DNA of 41,665 nucleotides from contig CAMBUL010000001.1 in NCBI GenBank assembly GCA_945871065.1, positions 1 to 41,665 on the forward strand. The letters run 5' to 3'. Within the stretch, counting starts at the first letter, position 1. Every line of letters starts with the position of its first letter. The translations under genes were made by a program, and so were the position numbers. This document shows, in pieces, positions 9,272 through 18,811 of this stretch. The stretch comes from Chthoniobacter flavus. Lineage in GTDB: Bacteria > Verrucomicrobiota > Verrucomicrobiia > Chthoniobacterales > JACTMZ01. The notes under the pieces were generated by a model. That model worked only from the letters and a program-made list of their open reading frames with translations, was not told the DNA's origin and did no database searches.

Positions 9272-11421
9272 ACCGGCGCTCCGATGAATTCCGCATTGCG
9301 GTCCTCGCCTCGCTGGTATTGGCCGCCATGCTGCTGCTGGCCGGAAAACTCTGGTATGTGCAGGTGGCTCGCGGCGAGGAATATACTTCGCGCATCCGGA
9401 ACAGTTCGCAGGTCAGCGTGCGCCTGCCCGCCGTGCGGGGCGAGATCATCGACCGCAACGGCATCCCCCTGGCGCGCAATCGTGCCAGTCTGGCGGTGGA
9501 ATTCTATCTGCCAGAAATGGCGCGTGATTACCGCGCGCGCCACGGAAATGTTCCAATGCGCAACTACCGTACAACGGTACGCGGCATGATGACGGAGAAA
9601 TCCGAGCCCGACATCGTCAAGATCATCAATGAGGCGGTCATGCCGCGTCTCACCCAGCTCGGGTTGGCCCGCGACTACAACGCCAACCAATTGCGGCTCC
9701 ATTTCCGCAACGACACCGAGGTGCCTTACACCTACATCGAGGAAATGGACTTCGATACCATGGCACGTTTTGCCGAGCACGATGTGGGCCTCACCGGGGT
9801 CAATATCACGGCCCGGCCGGTGCGCCGCTATGTTTACGGAGCCCTCGGCTCGCATTTGCTCGGCTACGTCGGCACGCCATCCGAGATCGACAAGGAAGAA
9901 GCTGGCCGGTTCAACTTTTACCAACCCGACACCGAGGGCAAAGCGCAGATCGAACTCGCGCTCGACGCCGATCTCAAAGGCACAGCCGGTGCTCGTATCA
10001 TGCAACGCAATGCCAAGGGGCAGATCGACGGTGAAATTGAACGGCGCGCGCCCCTGCCGGGCAACAACGTGCAGCTGACCATCGACGCACGCATCCAGTA
10101 CATCACGGAAAAAGCCCTGCGGGCAGTCGGGCGCGCGGCGGCCGTGGTCATCGATCCGCGCAATGGTGACATCCTTGCCATGGCCAGCGTACCTTCGTAC
10201 GACCCAAACAGTTTCATTCCGGTTATCTCCTCCGCCGGATGGGCCGAATTGACGGGTGATACGACCGATCCATTGATCAATCGCGCTCTCAGCGCCTACG
10301 CGCCGGGGTCAACCTACAAAATTCCCGTTGCCCTCGCCGGCTTGCGGGCCGGTCTCGACGAACGCCGTCTCAACTGCAGCGGTGGGGTGCGCTACGGAGA
10401 CAAAGTAATGGCCTGCTGGATCGCCTCGAAAAACGGGGCCCACGGCACCCTCGACCTTCAGTCCGCCATCCGGGTGTCTTGTAATGCCTTCTTCTACCAA
10501 TACGGCAATGCCGCGGGCATCGATGAAATCGTTGCCGCCGGCCACATGCTCGGGCTTGGCGAAAAATCTGGCCTGCCCCTCTCCGCCGAAGCACCCGGCA
10601 TTTTACCCGGGCCCGAGTGGATGCGGGTGAACCGCCCGCGCGAACGGTGGTCGAGCGGACAGACGGCCAACGTTTCCATCGGTCAGGGCTACGTACTCGC
10701 CTCGCCGCTGCAGATGGCCATGCTCACCGCGACCGTGGCCAACGGTGGCACCAGCTATTTCCCACGCCTGGTCGACAAAATCCTCGCGCCCGACGGCTCG
10801 GTGGTACGCCAGGAGCCGGTCAAAGTCCGGGCCAACCTTCTCGAGCAAGGTCTCACCACGGAGCAAATCGAGAAAGTGCGGCGCGGGATGTGGGATGTGG
10901 TCAACCGCGGCGGAGGCACGGCTCCCGGGGCACGCCTCGCCGGATACGAAGTGGCCGGCAAAACGGGCACGGCGCAATTCTGGCGTGGTGGCATCAAGGA
11001 CAACCACACCTGGTTCCTTGCCTTCGCCCCCTACGACGCGCCGCGTTACGCGGTCAGCGTCATCGTGCAGGGCGCGCAGTCCGGCGGCGGAGTGGCCGCA
11101 CCCATCGCGGCAAAAATTCTTTCCGACGTATTCAAAATGGAGGAGGGCACACCGGTGGAGGTCGCCTCACTCGACCCGGCCAAAGGCAGTTTCCAATTCG
11201 TCTCCAGCGTGGACTTCGGCCGCGCCATCCCCGCCGCGCTGGCCGACGCGCCACCCGAGGAATTCGCCGCGTCGGAAGGCATGGTCGATGCCGTGCCTCC
11301 CACGGTTCGGCCGGCCGCCGACGACGAGGGAACCGTAGAAGGCAAGAAACCCAATATTTTCCAACGAATTTTCGGCGGCAACAAGAAGAAGGAGCAGAAA
11401 CCTTCTTCGCGGCGCCCCTAA
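9268..11421 (+). CDS. mrdA: Penicillin-binding protein 2 (peptidoglycan transpeptidase)
   Basis: VRGEIIDRNGIPLARNRASLAVEFYL, APGSTYKIPVALAGL (SxxK), SCNAFFYQYG (SxN), AGKTGTAQFW (KTG). Start refined to ATG 9268 overlapping the mreD stop. Confidence 0.95.
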   Translation: MNRRSDEFRIAVLASLVLAAMLLLAGKLWYVQVARGEEYTSRIRNSSQVSVRLPAVRGEIIDRNGIPLARNRASLAVEFYLPEMARDYRARHGNVPMRNYRTTVRGMMTEKSEPDIVKIINEAVMPRLTQLGLARDYNANQLRLHFRNDTEVPYTYIEEMDFDTMARFAEHDVGLTGVNITARPVRRYVYGALGSHLLGYVGTPSEIDKEEAGRFNFYQPDTEGKAQIELALDADLKGTAGARIMQRNAKGQIDGEIERRAPLPGNNVQLTIDARIQYITEKALRAVGRAAAVVIDPRNGDILAMASVPSYDPNSFIPVISSAGWAELTGDTTDPLINRALSAYAPGSTYKIPVALAGLRAGLDERRLNCSGGVRYGDKVMACWIASKNGAHGTLDLQSAIRVSCNAFFYQYGNAAGIDEIVAAGHMLGLGEKSGLPLSAEAPGILPGPEWMRVNRPRERWSSGQTANVSIGQGYVLASPLQMAMLTATVANGGTSYFPRLVDKILAPDGSVVRQEPVKVRANLLEQGLTTEQIEKVRRGMWDVVNRGGGTAPGARLAGYEVAGKTGTAQFWRGGIKDNHTWFLAFAPYDAPRYAVSVIVQGAQSGGGVAAPIAAKILSDVFKMEEGTPVEVASLDPAKGSFQFVSSVDFGRAIPAALADAPPEEFAASEGMVDAVPPTVRPAADDEGTVEGKKPNIFQRIFGGNKKKEQKPSSRRP

Positions 11422-11441
11422 TCAACCCACCCTACTCCATC

Positions 11442-13019
11442 ATGATTGAAAAAGTAAAAAAACTCCTCGGTTTGCCGACCAAATCCAGCGGCGGCTCCCG
11501 CCTCATCGTCAACGCAGAAAAACTAGAAAAGCGGGTTGCCGTGCTGGAGGACGGCAAGCTCGAAGAATACAATGTTGAGCGCGTCAGCGATCGCAACATC
11601 GTCGGTTCCATTTACAAGGGCCGCGTCAAAAACATCGAGCAAGGCCTCAAGGCCATGTTTGTCGACATTGGCTTCGAGAAGAATGCCTTCCTGCATTTCT
11701 GGGACGCTATTCCCGCCGCCTTGGACAGCGGAATCGAGGAAGTGCGCCGTAATACCAATAAAAAACTACCGAAAAAAATCACGGCCAAGGACATTCCGAC
11801 AATCTACCCGCCCGGCTCGGACATCATGGTCCAGGTCAGCAAAGGACCGATCGGGACCAAGGGCCCGCGTATCACAACAAACATCAGCATGCCCGGCCGC
11901 TATCTCGTCCTCATGCCCTACAGCCCGCAGTGCGGCATATCACGCAAGATCGATGATCCGAAGGAACGGGAGCGCCTACGCAAGGTCCTCAACGAACTGG
12001 AAATCCCCGACGGCATGGGCGTCATCATCCGTACCGTCGGCGCCGGCCAGCGCTCACGCTTTTTTGTCCGCGATCTCCATCTGCTGCTCGAGCAGTGGAA
12101 CGACATTGAGAAAAATATGGAGGCACAGCGCGCGCCCTACCAACTTTTCGAGGAACCCGATCTCATCGAGCGCACGGTGCGCGATTTTCTCACCGAGGAG
12201 GTCGACGCCGTAGTATGCGACGATCTTCCCTCCGTCGAGCGGATGCAGGAACTGGTCGCGCAGGTTTCCCCACGCTCGAAGAAACGCATCCAGTTCTACC
12301 AGGAAGAACAGCATATCTTCGAAAAATACGGCGTCGACAAACAGGTCGAGAAGGCTTTCCACCGCCAGGTCTGGCTGCCTTGCGGCGGATACATCGTGAT
12401 CGACGAGACCGAAGCTCTCATCTCGGTCGATGTCAATACCGGCCGGAACAAAGGCGGCAAAGACGTGGAGCGCACCATCCTTCAGACCAACCTGGAGGCG
12501 GCGGACGAAATCGCCCGTCAAATGCGGTTGCGCAACATCGGCGGTCTCATTGTCGCCGATTTCATCGACATGAAATCGCGCAAAGACCAGCAGGCGGTCT
12601 ACCAACTCATGCGGCAGCGCCTCAAACGGGACAAGGCCCGGACCCACGTCCTGCCCATCTCCCAACTCGGGCTGATGGAAATGACCCGACAACGCGCCGC
12701 CGAAAGCATGCGCATGTCCCAGTTCGACCCGTGCCCGTATTGCGAGGGACGTGGCCTGATCAAAAACACCATGACCATGTCCGTCGAGTTGCAGCGCGCC
12801 CTGCATGGTGTGATGCGCAGGAACATCGAGACCATCCACGAAATTAAGGTCATCGTGAATCCGGACCTCCTCAACCGCCTCCGTACGGAGGATGAAGAGC
12901 TGCTTATCGACATCGAACGCCGCTACGGTGGCCGTCTTTCCTTCAAACCCGATCCAACGCTGCACCGCGAGAAGTTTGTCCTGACCGATGCCACGACCGG
13001 TACGGAGCTAAAATCCTGA
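11442..13019 (+). CDS. rng: Ribonuclease G/E family protein
   Basis: S1-like VGSIYKGRVKNIEQGLKAMFVDIGFEKNAFLHFWD, ISVDVNTGRNKGGKDVERTILQTNLEAADEIARQMRLRNIGGLIVADFIDM, CPYCEGRG zinc-link motif. Confidence 0.95.
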   Translation: MIEKVKKLLGLPTKSSGGSRLIVNAEKLEKRVAVLEDGKLEEYNVERVSDRNIVGSIYKGRVKNIEQGLKAMFVDIGFEKNAFLHFWDAIPAALDSGIEEVRRNTNKKLPKKITAKDIPTIYPPGSDIMVQVSKGPIGTKGPRITTNISMPGRYLVLMPYSPQCGISRKIDDPKERERLRKVLNELEIPDGMGVIIRTVGAGQRSRFFVRDLHLLLEQWNDIEKNMEAQRAPYQLFEEPDLIERTVRDFLTEEVDAVVCDDLPSVERMQELVAQVSPRSKKRIQFYQEEQHIFEKYGVDKQVEKAFHRQVWLPCGGYIVIDETEALISVDVNTGRNKGGKDVERTILQTNLEAADEIARQMRLRNIGGLIVADFIDMKSRKDQQAVYQLMRQRLKRDKARTHVLPISQLGLMEMTRQRAAESMRMSQFDPCPYCEGRGLIKNTMTMSVELQRALHGVMRRNIETIHEIKVIVNPDLLNRLRTEDEELLIDIERRYGGRLSFKPDPTLHREKFVLTDATTGTELKS

Positions 13020-13058
13020 TTATGTCCCCGCACCCCTGACCAATCGATCTGGTTTCGG

Positions 13059-14648
13059 GTGGCCGTGATGAGAAAAGGTAAGTTCGCCCTCTTGCTGCAC
13101 GCGCACCTACCATATGTGCGGCACCCGGAGCACGCGGACTTTCTCGAGGAGGACTGGTTTTACGAGGCGATCGTCGAGACCTACCTGCCGCTGCTCCGTG
13201 TCTTCGAGCGGTTGGCAGCCGAACGGGCCCCGGTACGGGTCACTATGTCGATCACCCCAACGCTGGGTGCAATGATGGAGGACCCCCTGCTCCGGGAGCG
13301 GGCAGCGCGCCATCTCGACCGTTCGGTCGCGCTAGCCGAGAGCGAGGTGTCGCGGACGGCCGGCGATACGGCGGCTCGGGGATTGGCAAAATTTTACCTG
13401 AAGCGCTTCCGGGAGACGCGGGACGATTTTTCTGCGCGGGGTGGACGTCTCATCCCGGCATTCCGTTCCATGCAGGACGCGGGGGTCCTGGAAATCATCA
13501 CCTGCGCGGCAACGCACGGATTTTTACCGCTCATGGCCGAGCACCCGGAGGCAATTCGCGCCCAGATTCTAACAGCGTGCGATTATCACCGCGAACTTTT
13601 CGGGCGCAAACCGTCTGGCATCTGGTTGCCGGAATGCGGTTATTTTCCGGGTCTGGGGAACTATCTGGTCGAGGCGGACCTAAAATGGTTCGTGCTCGAT
13701 GCGCACGGATTGATGTTCGGAAAGCCGCAGCCGTGTTTCGCGATTTATGCGCCCTGCTACACGCCGGAGGGCCCGGCTGTTTTCGCGAGAGATCGCGATT
13801 CAAGCCGGCAGGTATGGAGTCAGGAGGAAGGATACCCCGGGGACCCGGCTTACCGGGATTTCTACCGGGACATCGGCTACGACCTGCCGTTGGATTACCT
13901 GCGGCCATTTCTCGGCGGGGATGCGCAGCGCAAATTCACCGGACTCAAGTACCATCGCATCACCGGCCGCGCGGCGGAAAAGGAGCTGTATCAACGCCCG
14001 TGGGCCGAGGCGGCAGTCGAGGCACATGCTTCGGATTTTTTGGCCAAACGCCTCCGGCAATTCGAACCCTTGTGCGCGGAAATGCCGGTCGAACCGGTCA
14101 TCATCAGTCCTTTCGATGCCGAATTGTTCGGTCACTGGTGGTTCGAGGGACCAGAATTTCTCGACCTCTTCCTGCGCAAGGCGGCTTATGATCAGGATGT
14201 CTTCGAGCTGGCCACCCCGACGGATTACCTGACCGGCCACGAAATCCTCCAGGTTGTCGAGCCGTGCGCGTCGAGTTGGGGTAACAAGGGTTATTGGGAG
14301 GTGTGGCTCGACCAGTCCAATGCGTGGATCTATCCCCATTTGCATGCTGCGGCCCGCCGCATGACCGAGATGGCCCGTCATTATGAAAAGACCAAGAGCA
14401 AAGAGAAAGAAGAGACTCTCCGGCAGATGGGGCGCGAACTTTTGCTCGCCCAGTCAAGCGACTGGGCTTTCCTCATGCGCACGGGGACGGCCAAAGACTA
14501 CGCGGCAAAACGGACGAAGGACCACCTGCTGCGTTTCAATCATCTCTACGACATCTTGCGGAACGGGCGGACGGACAAGGATTTTCTGGCCGCATGTCGA
14601 GAACGTGACAACATCTTCCCCGACCTCGAATGGCGCTATTACCTCTAG
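13059..14648 (+). CDS. Glycoside hydrolase family 57-type protein, probable 1,4-alpha-glucan branching enzyme
   Basis: KFALLLHAHLPYVRHPEHADFLEEDWFYEAIVETYLPLL, GIWLPECGYFPGL, ISPFDAELFGHWWFEGPEFL. Start may be GTG 13059 or ATG 13068. Confidence 0.88.
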   Translation: MAVMRKGKFALLLHAHLPYVRHPEHADFLEEDWFYEAIVETYLPLLRVFERLAAERAPVRVTMSITPTLGAMMEDPLLRERAARHLDRSVALAESEVSRTAGDTAARGLAKFYLKRFRETRDDFSARGGRLIPAFRSMQDAGVLEIITCAATHGFLPLMAEHPEAIRAQILTACDYHRELFGRKPSGIWLPECGYFPGLGNYLVEADLKWFVLDAHGLMFGKPQPCFAIYAPCYTPEGPAVFARDRDSSRQVWSQEEGYPGDPAYRDFYRDIGYDLPLDYLRPFLGGDAQRKFTGLKYHRITGRAAEKELYQRPWAEAAVEAHASDFLAKRLRQFEPLCAEMPVEPVIISPFDAELFGHWWFEGPEFLDLFLRKAAYDQDVFELATPTDYLTGHEILQVVEPCASSWGNKGYWEVWLDQSNAWIYPHLHAAARRMTEMARHYEKTKSKEKEETLRQMGRELLLAQSSDWAFLMRTGTAKDYAAKRTKDHLLRFNHLYDILRNGRTDKDFLAACRERDNIFPDLEWRYYL

Positions 14649-16171
14649 CTGTCGCCGTGATGGTTTGCGCGACCGTTGCCCTGGCGACCCCGCCGGGAGA
14701 AACGGTCCCGCACGACACGTCGATTCGATTTGTCCCGGCCACCGCCAGCGGAATGGTGAGCCTCGGCATCTATGACCGTCAGGGGGTCTTGGTGCGTGTA
14801 CTCTGCGACGAGTGGCCTTTCAGCCGTTTCCGCATCGGCCTCAATGGGCTGTCAACCAGTTGGGATGGAAAGGACGATGCCGGACGGTCCGTGGCAGCAG
14901 GAACATATACGGCGCGCGGCTTCGTTGTCGGCGACATCGCAGTCAGCGGCGAGGCCTTCCATTTCAACGATTGGATCGAGGCTGCCGATTCGCCACGCAT
15001 CGTTTCGGTGGCGGCGACGCAACTCGTTTCCGGCGGCGACATCCTGCTCATGGCAAGGTTGGCGGGTGAAAGCGGGGCGCTTGTCCGCTATTCGCCGGAG
15101 ACCAAAGCACGCTGGAAAACAATGATCACCGAACCGCAGACAGTGCCGGCAGGCACCGCACAACTGGCCGCCGGCAACCACGTCGCCTTCGTCCTGCTCG
15201 ATGGAAAATTGCGGGGGGTGGGATTGGAAGATGGTGCGGAAGTCCCGTTGCCCGTGAAAACAGATGAAATCGTGGCTGTCGCCGCGCGGGGGGATCGTCT
15301 CGCCCTGCTCGATGCGGATGCGGTGCGGTTCTACGTTCTTCCCTCCTTCACTTCACAAGGTGAAGCGACCAACCTTCCCTCACCACTCACCTCGCTGGCC
15401 CTGCTCGACCAAGGTGCTGTGGCGGCGGGTGCGGATGGCTCGGTTTGGCGCTGGCAAGCGGGCTGGTCGAAGCTCGAGATGCCAGCGGAGGCCAAAGTGC
15501 GGACCGTTTCGTCCGGGCGGGACAATACCTTCTGGGTCCTCGAGGAGCGGGCCGATGGTTCGACCTGCGTGGCACAATACGGCCCAGAAGAAGGACGACT
15601 GGCCGAATGGAGTCCACCGGCGGGCGGAGGAAACATTACCTCGCTCGCCGCAACGCCGGAGGCGGATTATTTCTTGGCCACGCTGGCTGTTCCGGACGGT
15701 CAACGCACCGTGGCCATCCGGCGCCGGGGCGATGGCGAGGGTTGGGAATATGTCTTCGACAAAAAGATCACGGATAGTTCGGGCTTCGGATGGCGTGACG
15801 GGGCTTTGGCCGCTTCGGATGGCGAGATACCGGCCGAGGTCACGGTGCGTCTGGTTGAAAACCCGCTCGATCCGGGCGCCTCACGACAGTTGGTCCTGGG
15901 CGCCACAGCACATGAAAACGGCCCGGTGCTGGGGACGACCGATGGCTTGCCGCTCCTGCGCATGTCGACCGGAACTGGAGATAACCGCGTGATGATGGTG
16001 CCCGGAGGAGAAGAAAATACGGCTCGTTTTTTCCAGGGCGATGGGGCGTGCGTGGAAGAATACGCACTGTCGAACCTCGGCGCCATCACGTCGTTCGACG
16101 CGGGGATAATCAGGATGTCTGGCGGCCACGAGACCGATCCACCGCCGTTAGAAGAGGAAGCGATCCCTTGA
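14630..16171 (+). CDS. Predicted exported protein with FlgD-Ig-like N-terminal region and propeller-like repeats
   Basis: Signal-peptide-like N-terminus (MALLPLAVAVMVCATVALA), GLSTSWDGKDDAGRSVAAGTYTARGFV resembles FlgD Ig-like domains; overlaps the 3' end of the GH57 gene. Confidence 0.7.
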   Translation: MALLPLAVAVMVCATVALATPPGETVPHDTSIRFVPATASGMVSLGIYDRQGVLVRVLCDEWPFSRFRIGLNGLSTSWDGKDDAGRSVAAGTYTARGFVVGDIAVSGEAFHFNDWIEAADSPRIVSVAATQLVSGGDILLMARLAGESGALVRYSPETKARWKTMITEPQTVPAGTAQLAAGNHVAFVLLDGKLRGVGLEDGAEVPLPVKTDEIVAVAARGDRLALLDADAVRFYVLPSFTSQGEATNLPSPLTSLALLDQGAVAAGADGSVWRWQAGWSKLEMPAEAKVRTVSSGRDNTFWVLEERADGSTCVAQYGPEEGRLAEWSPPAGGGNITSLAATPEADYFLATLAVPDGQRTVAIRRRGDGEGWEYVFDKKITDSSGFGWRDGALAASDGEIPAEVTVRLVENPLDPGASRQLVLGATAHENGPVLGTTDGLPLLRMSTGTGDNRVMMVPGGEENTARFFQGDGACVEEYALSNLGAITSFDAGIIRMSGGHETDPPPLEEEAIP

Positions 16172-16195
16172 GTCGGGATACTGTTTTTCCGGGCC

Positions 16196-16849
16196 TCAAG
16201 CGCCACGCAAGGCCGCCACGAAATCGCGCATTTTGACGGGGTCTTTGATCCCGGGCGACGACTCGACGCCGCTTGCGGTGTCGACAGCGGTGGGGGCGAC
16301 CCGGGCCACTGCGGCGGCGACGTTGCCCGCGTGGAGCCCCGCGGACAGCACAACGGGGCGGTGGCCGGCGACCCGGGCGGCAAGCGACCAGTCGATCACC
16401 CGGCCGGTTCCACCGAACAAGCCGGGGGCGTGGGCGTCGAGCAAAAGGCAGGGAGCCGGATCGCCGGCCGCCACATCGGCCGAGGCATGGTCGGATAAGG
16501 GGCGTGCTTTGATATAGAACTCCCCGCCGTGTTCTGCACAGAAAGCCGGAGTTTCATCACCGTGGAATTGAATGGCGTGAAACAGACCGCTGCCGCGAAG
16601 GCGGTGCAAAAGCTCCTTGTCTGCATTGACCACCACGGCTATGCGTCCGACCTCCTCCGGCAAGCGCTCGATCCATCCGGTCACGTCAGCCAGCGGAACG
16701 TGTCGCTTTGATTCGGGATAAAAATTGAAGCCGAGCGCATCAATCCCGGCCGTGATGGCCGCCAAAGCATCTTCCTCTCGGGTGATACCGCAGACTTTGA
16801 TGCCGGGTCGTCCACCCTGCAGCCATCGCCGCAAACCCGCGGGAACCAT
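16196..16849 (-). CDS. trpF: Phosphoribosylanthranilate isomerase
   Basis: GIKVCGITREEDALAAITAGIDALGFNFYPESKRHV, AIQFHGDETPAFC, LSAGLHAGNVAAAVARVAPTAVDTASGVESSPGIKDPVKMRDFVAAL. Confidence 0.95.
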   Translation of the reverse strand: MVPAGLRRWLQGGRPGIKVCGITREEDALAAITAGIDALGFNFYPESKRHVPLADVTGWIERLPEEVGRIAVVVNADKELLHRLRGSGLFHAIQFHGDETPAFCAEHGGEFYIKARPLSDHASADVAAGDPAPCLLLDAHAPGLFGGTGRVIDWSLAARVAGHRPVVLSAGLHAGNVAAAVARVAPTAVDTASGVESSPGIKDPVKMRDFVAALRGA

Positions 16850-16851
16850 GA

Positions 16852-17280
16852 TTAATCGAGGGTGCGACCCCGGGCCTGTTTGATGACCGTGTGATGGGTG
16901 AGCGGGTAGATGCGTCCGTCACTACCGCGGAAAAATGCACTGAGTATCCAGCTGATTATGCTGATAACGAGGCCGCCCCAGAAGGCGGCCCAAAAGCCCG
17001 ACACGGTGAACGAGCTGCCCGGCAAAATGCCGGAGACAAACCAAAGGAGGAGTGCGTTAAGCACGAGGATAAAGAATCCCATGGTGACGAGAATAAGGGG
17101 CAAACAGAGGATCAGAAGCAGGGGGCGCACCAAGGCATTGATCATACCCAAGAGGAGCGAGGCGAAGGCCAGACCAGTGAAGCTGGTATAATCGATCCCC
17201 GGCACGATCCATGCCGCAGCAAAGACCGACACCGCGGTGACGAACCACCGGATGAAAAATTCGGCCAAGGAAATACCCAC
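16852..17280 (-). CDS. Phage holin family 4 / YvlD-like membrane protein
   Basis: MGISLAEFFIRWFVTAVSVFAAAWIVPGIDYTSFTGLAFASLLLGMINALVRPLLLILCLPLILVTMGFFILVLNALLLWFVSGIL. Confidence 0.85.
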   Translation of the reverse strand: MGISLAEFFIRWFVTAVSVFAAAWIVPGIDYTSFTGLAFASLLLGMINALVRPLLLILCLPLILVTMGFFILVLNALLLWFVSGILPGSSFTVSGFWAAFWGGLVISIISWILSAFFRGSDGRIYPLTHHTVIKQARGRTLD

Positions 17281-17322
17281 ACACCCAGCCTAAACCCACG
17301 AACGCAGGGTGAAAGCCGAAAA

Positions 17323-17351
17323 AACTTGGCCCCCGGCAGGCCTCCCAAGTT
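17323..17351. other. Inverted repeat AACTTGG-N15-CCAAGTT in an intergenic region
   Basis: Perfect 7-bp arms between the divergent holin-like gene and the DUF2934 gene. Confidence 0.4.
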
Positions 17352-17379
17352 AACTAACCCCTGAACACACATCTGGAAT

Positions 17380-17670
17380 ATGCCTAAAAAAGTCAAAAAG
17401 TCCGCCGCCAAGCCGGCCAAAAAGGCGGTCAAAAAAACCACAGCGCGCAAACCGGTCGCCGCCCGCAACCGCGCCTCCATCGCCATCCCGGCCCGAGTCA
17501 TGACCCGCCGGGTGGGAGGAAAATCGGAAGTGGTCGGCCTTGTCGGTTCGGTCACAATGGAAGACATCGCTCTGAAAGCTTATTACCTCGCCGAGCGCCG
17601 GATAAATTCCGGCCTACCGGGCGACTCGGAATCCGACTGGCTGCAAGCCGAGCGCGAGTTGCGCCGTTAA
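17380..17670 (+). CDS. DUF2934-like protein with Lys/Ala-rich N-terminal tail
   Basis: MPKKVKKSAAKPAKKAVKKTTARKPVAARNRASIAIPAR... then MEDIALKAYYLAERRINSGLPGDSESDWLQAERELRR, which matches the DUF2934 pattern. Confidence 0.75.
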   Translation: MPKKVKKSAAKPAKKAVKKTTARKPVAARNRASIAIPARVMTRRVGGKSEVVGLVGSVTMEDIALKAYYLAERRINSGLPGDSESDWLQAERELRR

Positions 17671-17713
17671 GAGGTCACCGAATCCTGGGCCACCGCGCGG
17701 GACGTAAATCTTT

Positions 17714-18811
17714 ATGATGCTGAACGTCCCAGGCACGCCGAGAACCAATTCCGCCGCTGCTTGGCTGCGACGCTCTTCGCCGTCGGCGGAAAGCTTGCGC
17801 GCCTTCCTGCAGTCCGGTGCGCTCTTTGCTTGGTCCGAGGACCGTTGGATCATCGCGTGGGGCGATCCGGTGAAGTCCGCGCAGCCGCACCCGGACCATT
17901 TGTCCTTCTACCGGCCGGACTTCATGCTGCGCGACCTGCAGCCTTGGCGTATCTACCCGCACGCCGCCGCCGTTTCGCCCGACGGGCTTGCGCAGCAATT
18001 GCAAGGTGAGGCGTCCGTGCGTGCGTGGGGCGAATTTGATGTCACCGCCTTCGCCGCGACTTTCCATGCCGTGCAGGGGGTCCTGCGGCGCGGCGAATTG
18101 TCGAAAGCGGTGCCCGCCGTTTTTGAACAAAGCGCCGGCCCGCTGCAGGAAGCCGAGCTCGAGCGGGCCCTGCGTGCGCTGGCTAATCTCCCGGCCGGAT
18201 TGATGCCTTATGGATACTGGGATGCGAACGGCGGTTGCTTGGGAGCCTCGCCCGAATTGCTCTTCGCCAACGACGGCGTGGAAATCCATACCATGGCCGT
18301 GGCCGGCACAGCGCGGGCCGGACGTGCCCCGGACGAGATGATGGACGACCCCAAAGAGCGGAGCGAACACGCACTCGTGCTGGAGGATTTAACTGCGCAG
18401 ATCGGGCCACTCGGAAGCGTGACCCGCGGGGCGACCAGATTGTGGCGCATCGGGATTCTTTCCCACCTGCGCACCGACCTGCGGGTCACACCCGCGCAAG
18501 CTCCGGCCTTTGCGGATTTGGTGCGCCTGCTCCATCCCACGCCGGCCGTGGGCATCGCTCCGCGCGGAGACTGGCGCCAGTGGACGGAGCGATTGGACGG
18601 GGCGGAGCGCGGGGCTTTCGCCGCGCCTTTTGGCTTGTCCCTGCCCGATGGCACCGCACGCTGCCTCGTAGCGATCCGCGGCGTGCAGTGGAACCGGGAG
18701 TCTGCGCGCTGCGGGGCCGGATGCGGTCTGGTCGCGGGCAGTGACCTCACGCGCGAGACGGCTGAGTTGCGGCTCAAACTCGCCGCCACCCGCGGCAACC
18801 TCGGACTTTGA
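17714..18811 (+). CDS. menF: Isochorismate synthase / chorismate-binding enzyme
   Basis: LARGELSKAVPAV-like stretch (VLRRGELSKAVPAVFEQ), GASPELLFANDGVEIHTMAVAGTARAG, LHPTPAVGIAPR; ATPase-free chorismate-utilising fold and located directly upstream of menD. Confidence 0.88.
   Translation: MMLNVPGTPRTNSAAAWLRRSSPSAESLRAFLQSGALFAWSEDRWIIAWGDPVKSAQPHPDHLSFYRPDFMLRDLQPWRIYPHAAAVSPDGLAQQLQGEASVRAWGEFDVTAFAATFHAVQGVLRRGELSKAVPAVFEQSAGPLQEAELERALRALANLPAGLMPYGYWDANGGCLGASPELLFANDGVEIHTMAVAGTARAGRAPDEMMDDPKERSEHALVLEDLTAQIGPLGSVTRGATRLWRIGILSHLRTDLRVTPAQAPAFADLVRLLHPTPAVGIAPRGDWRQWTERLDGAERGAFAAPFGLSLPDGTARCLVAIRGVQWNRESARCGAGCGLVAGSDLTRETAELRLKLAATRGNLGL

Noticed and set aside
10617-11441. In-frame N-terminal extension of rng (800-aa ORF)
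   Set aside because: The extension is an out-of-frame reading of the PBP2 gene; true rng starts at MIEKVKKLLGLP (11442).
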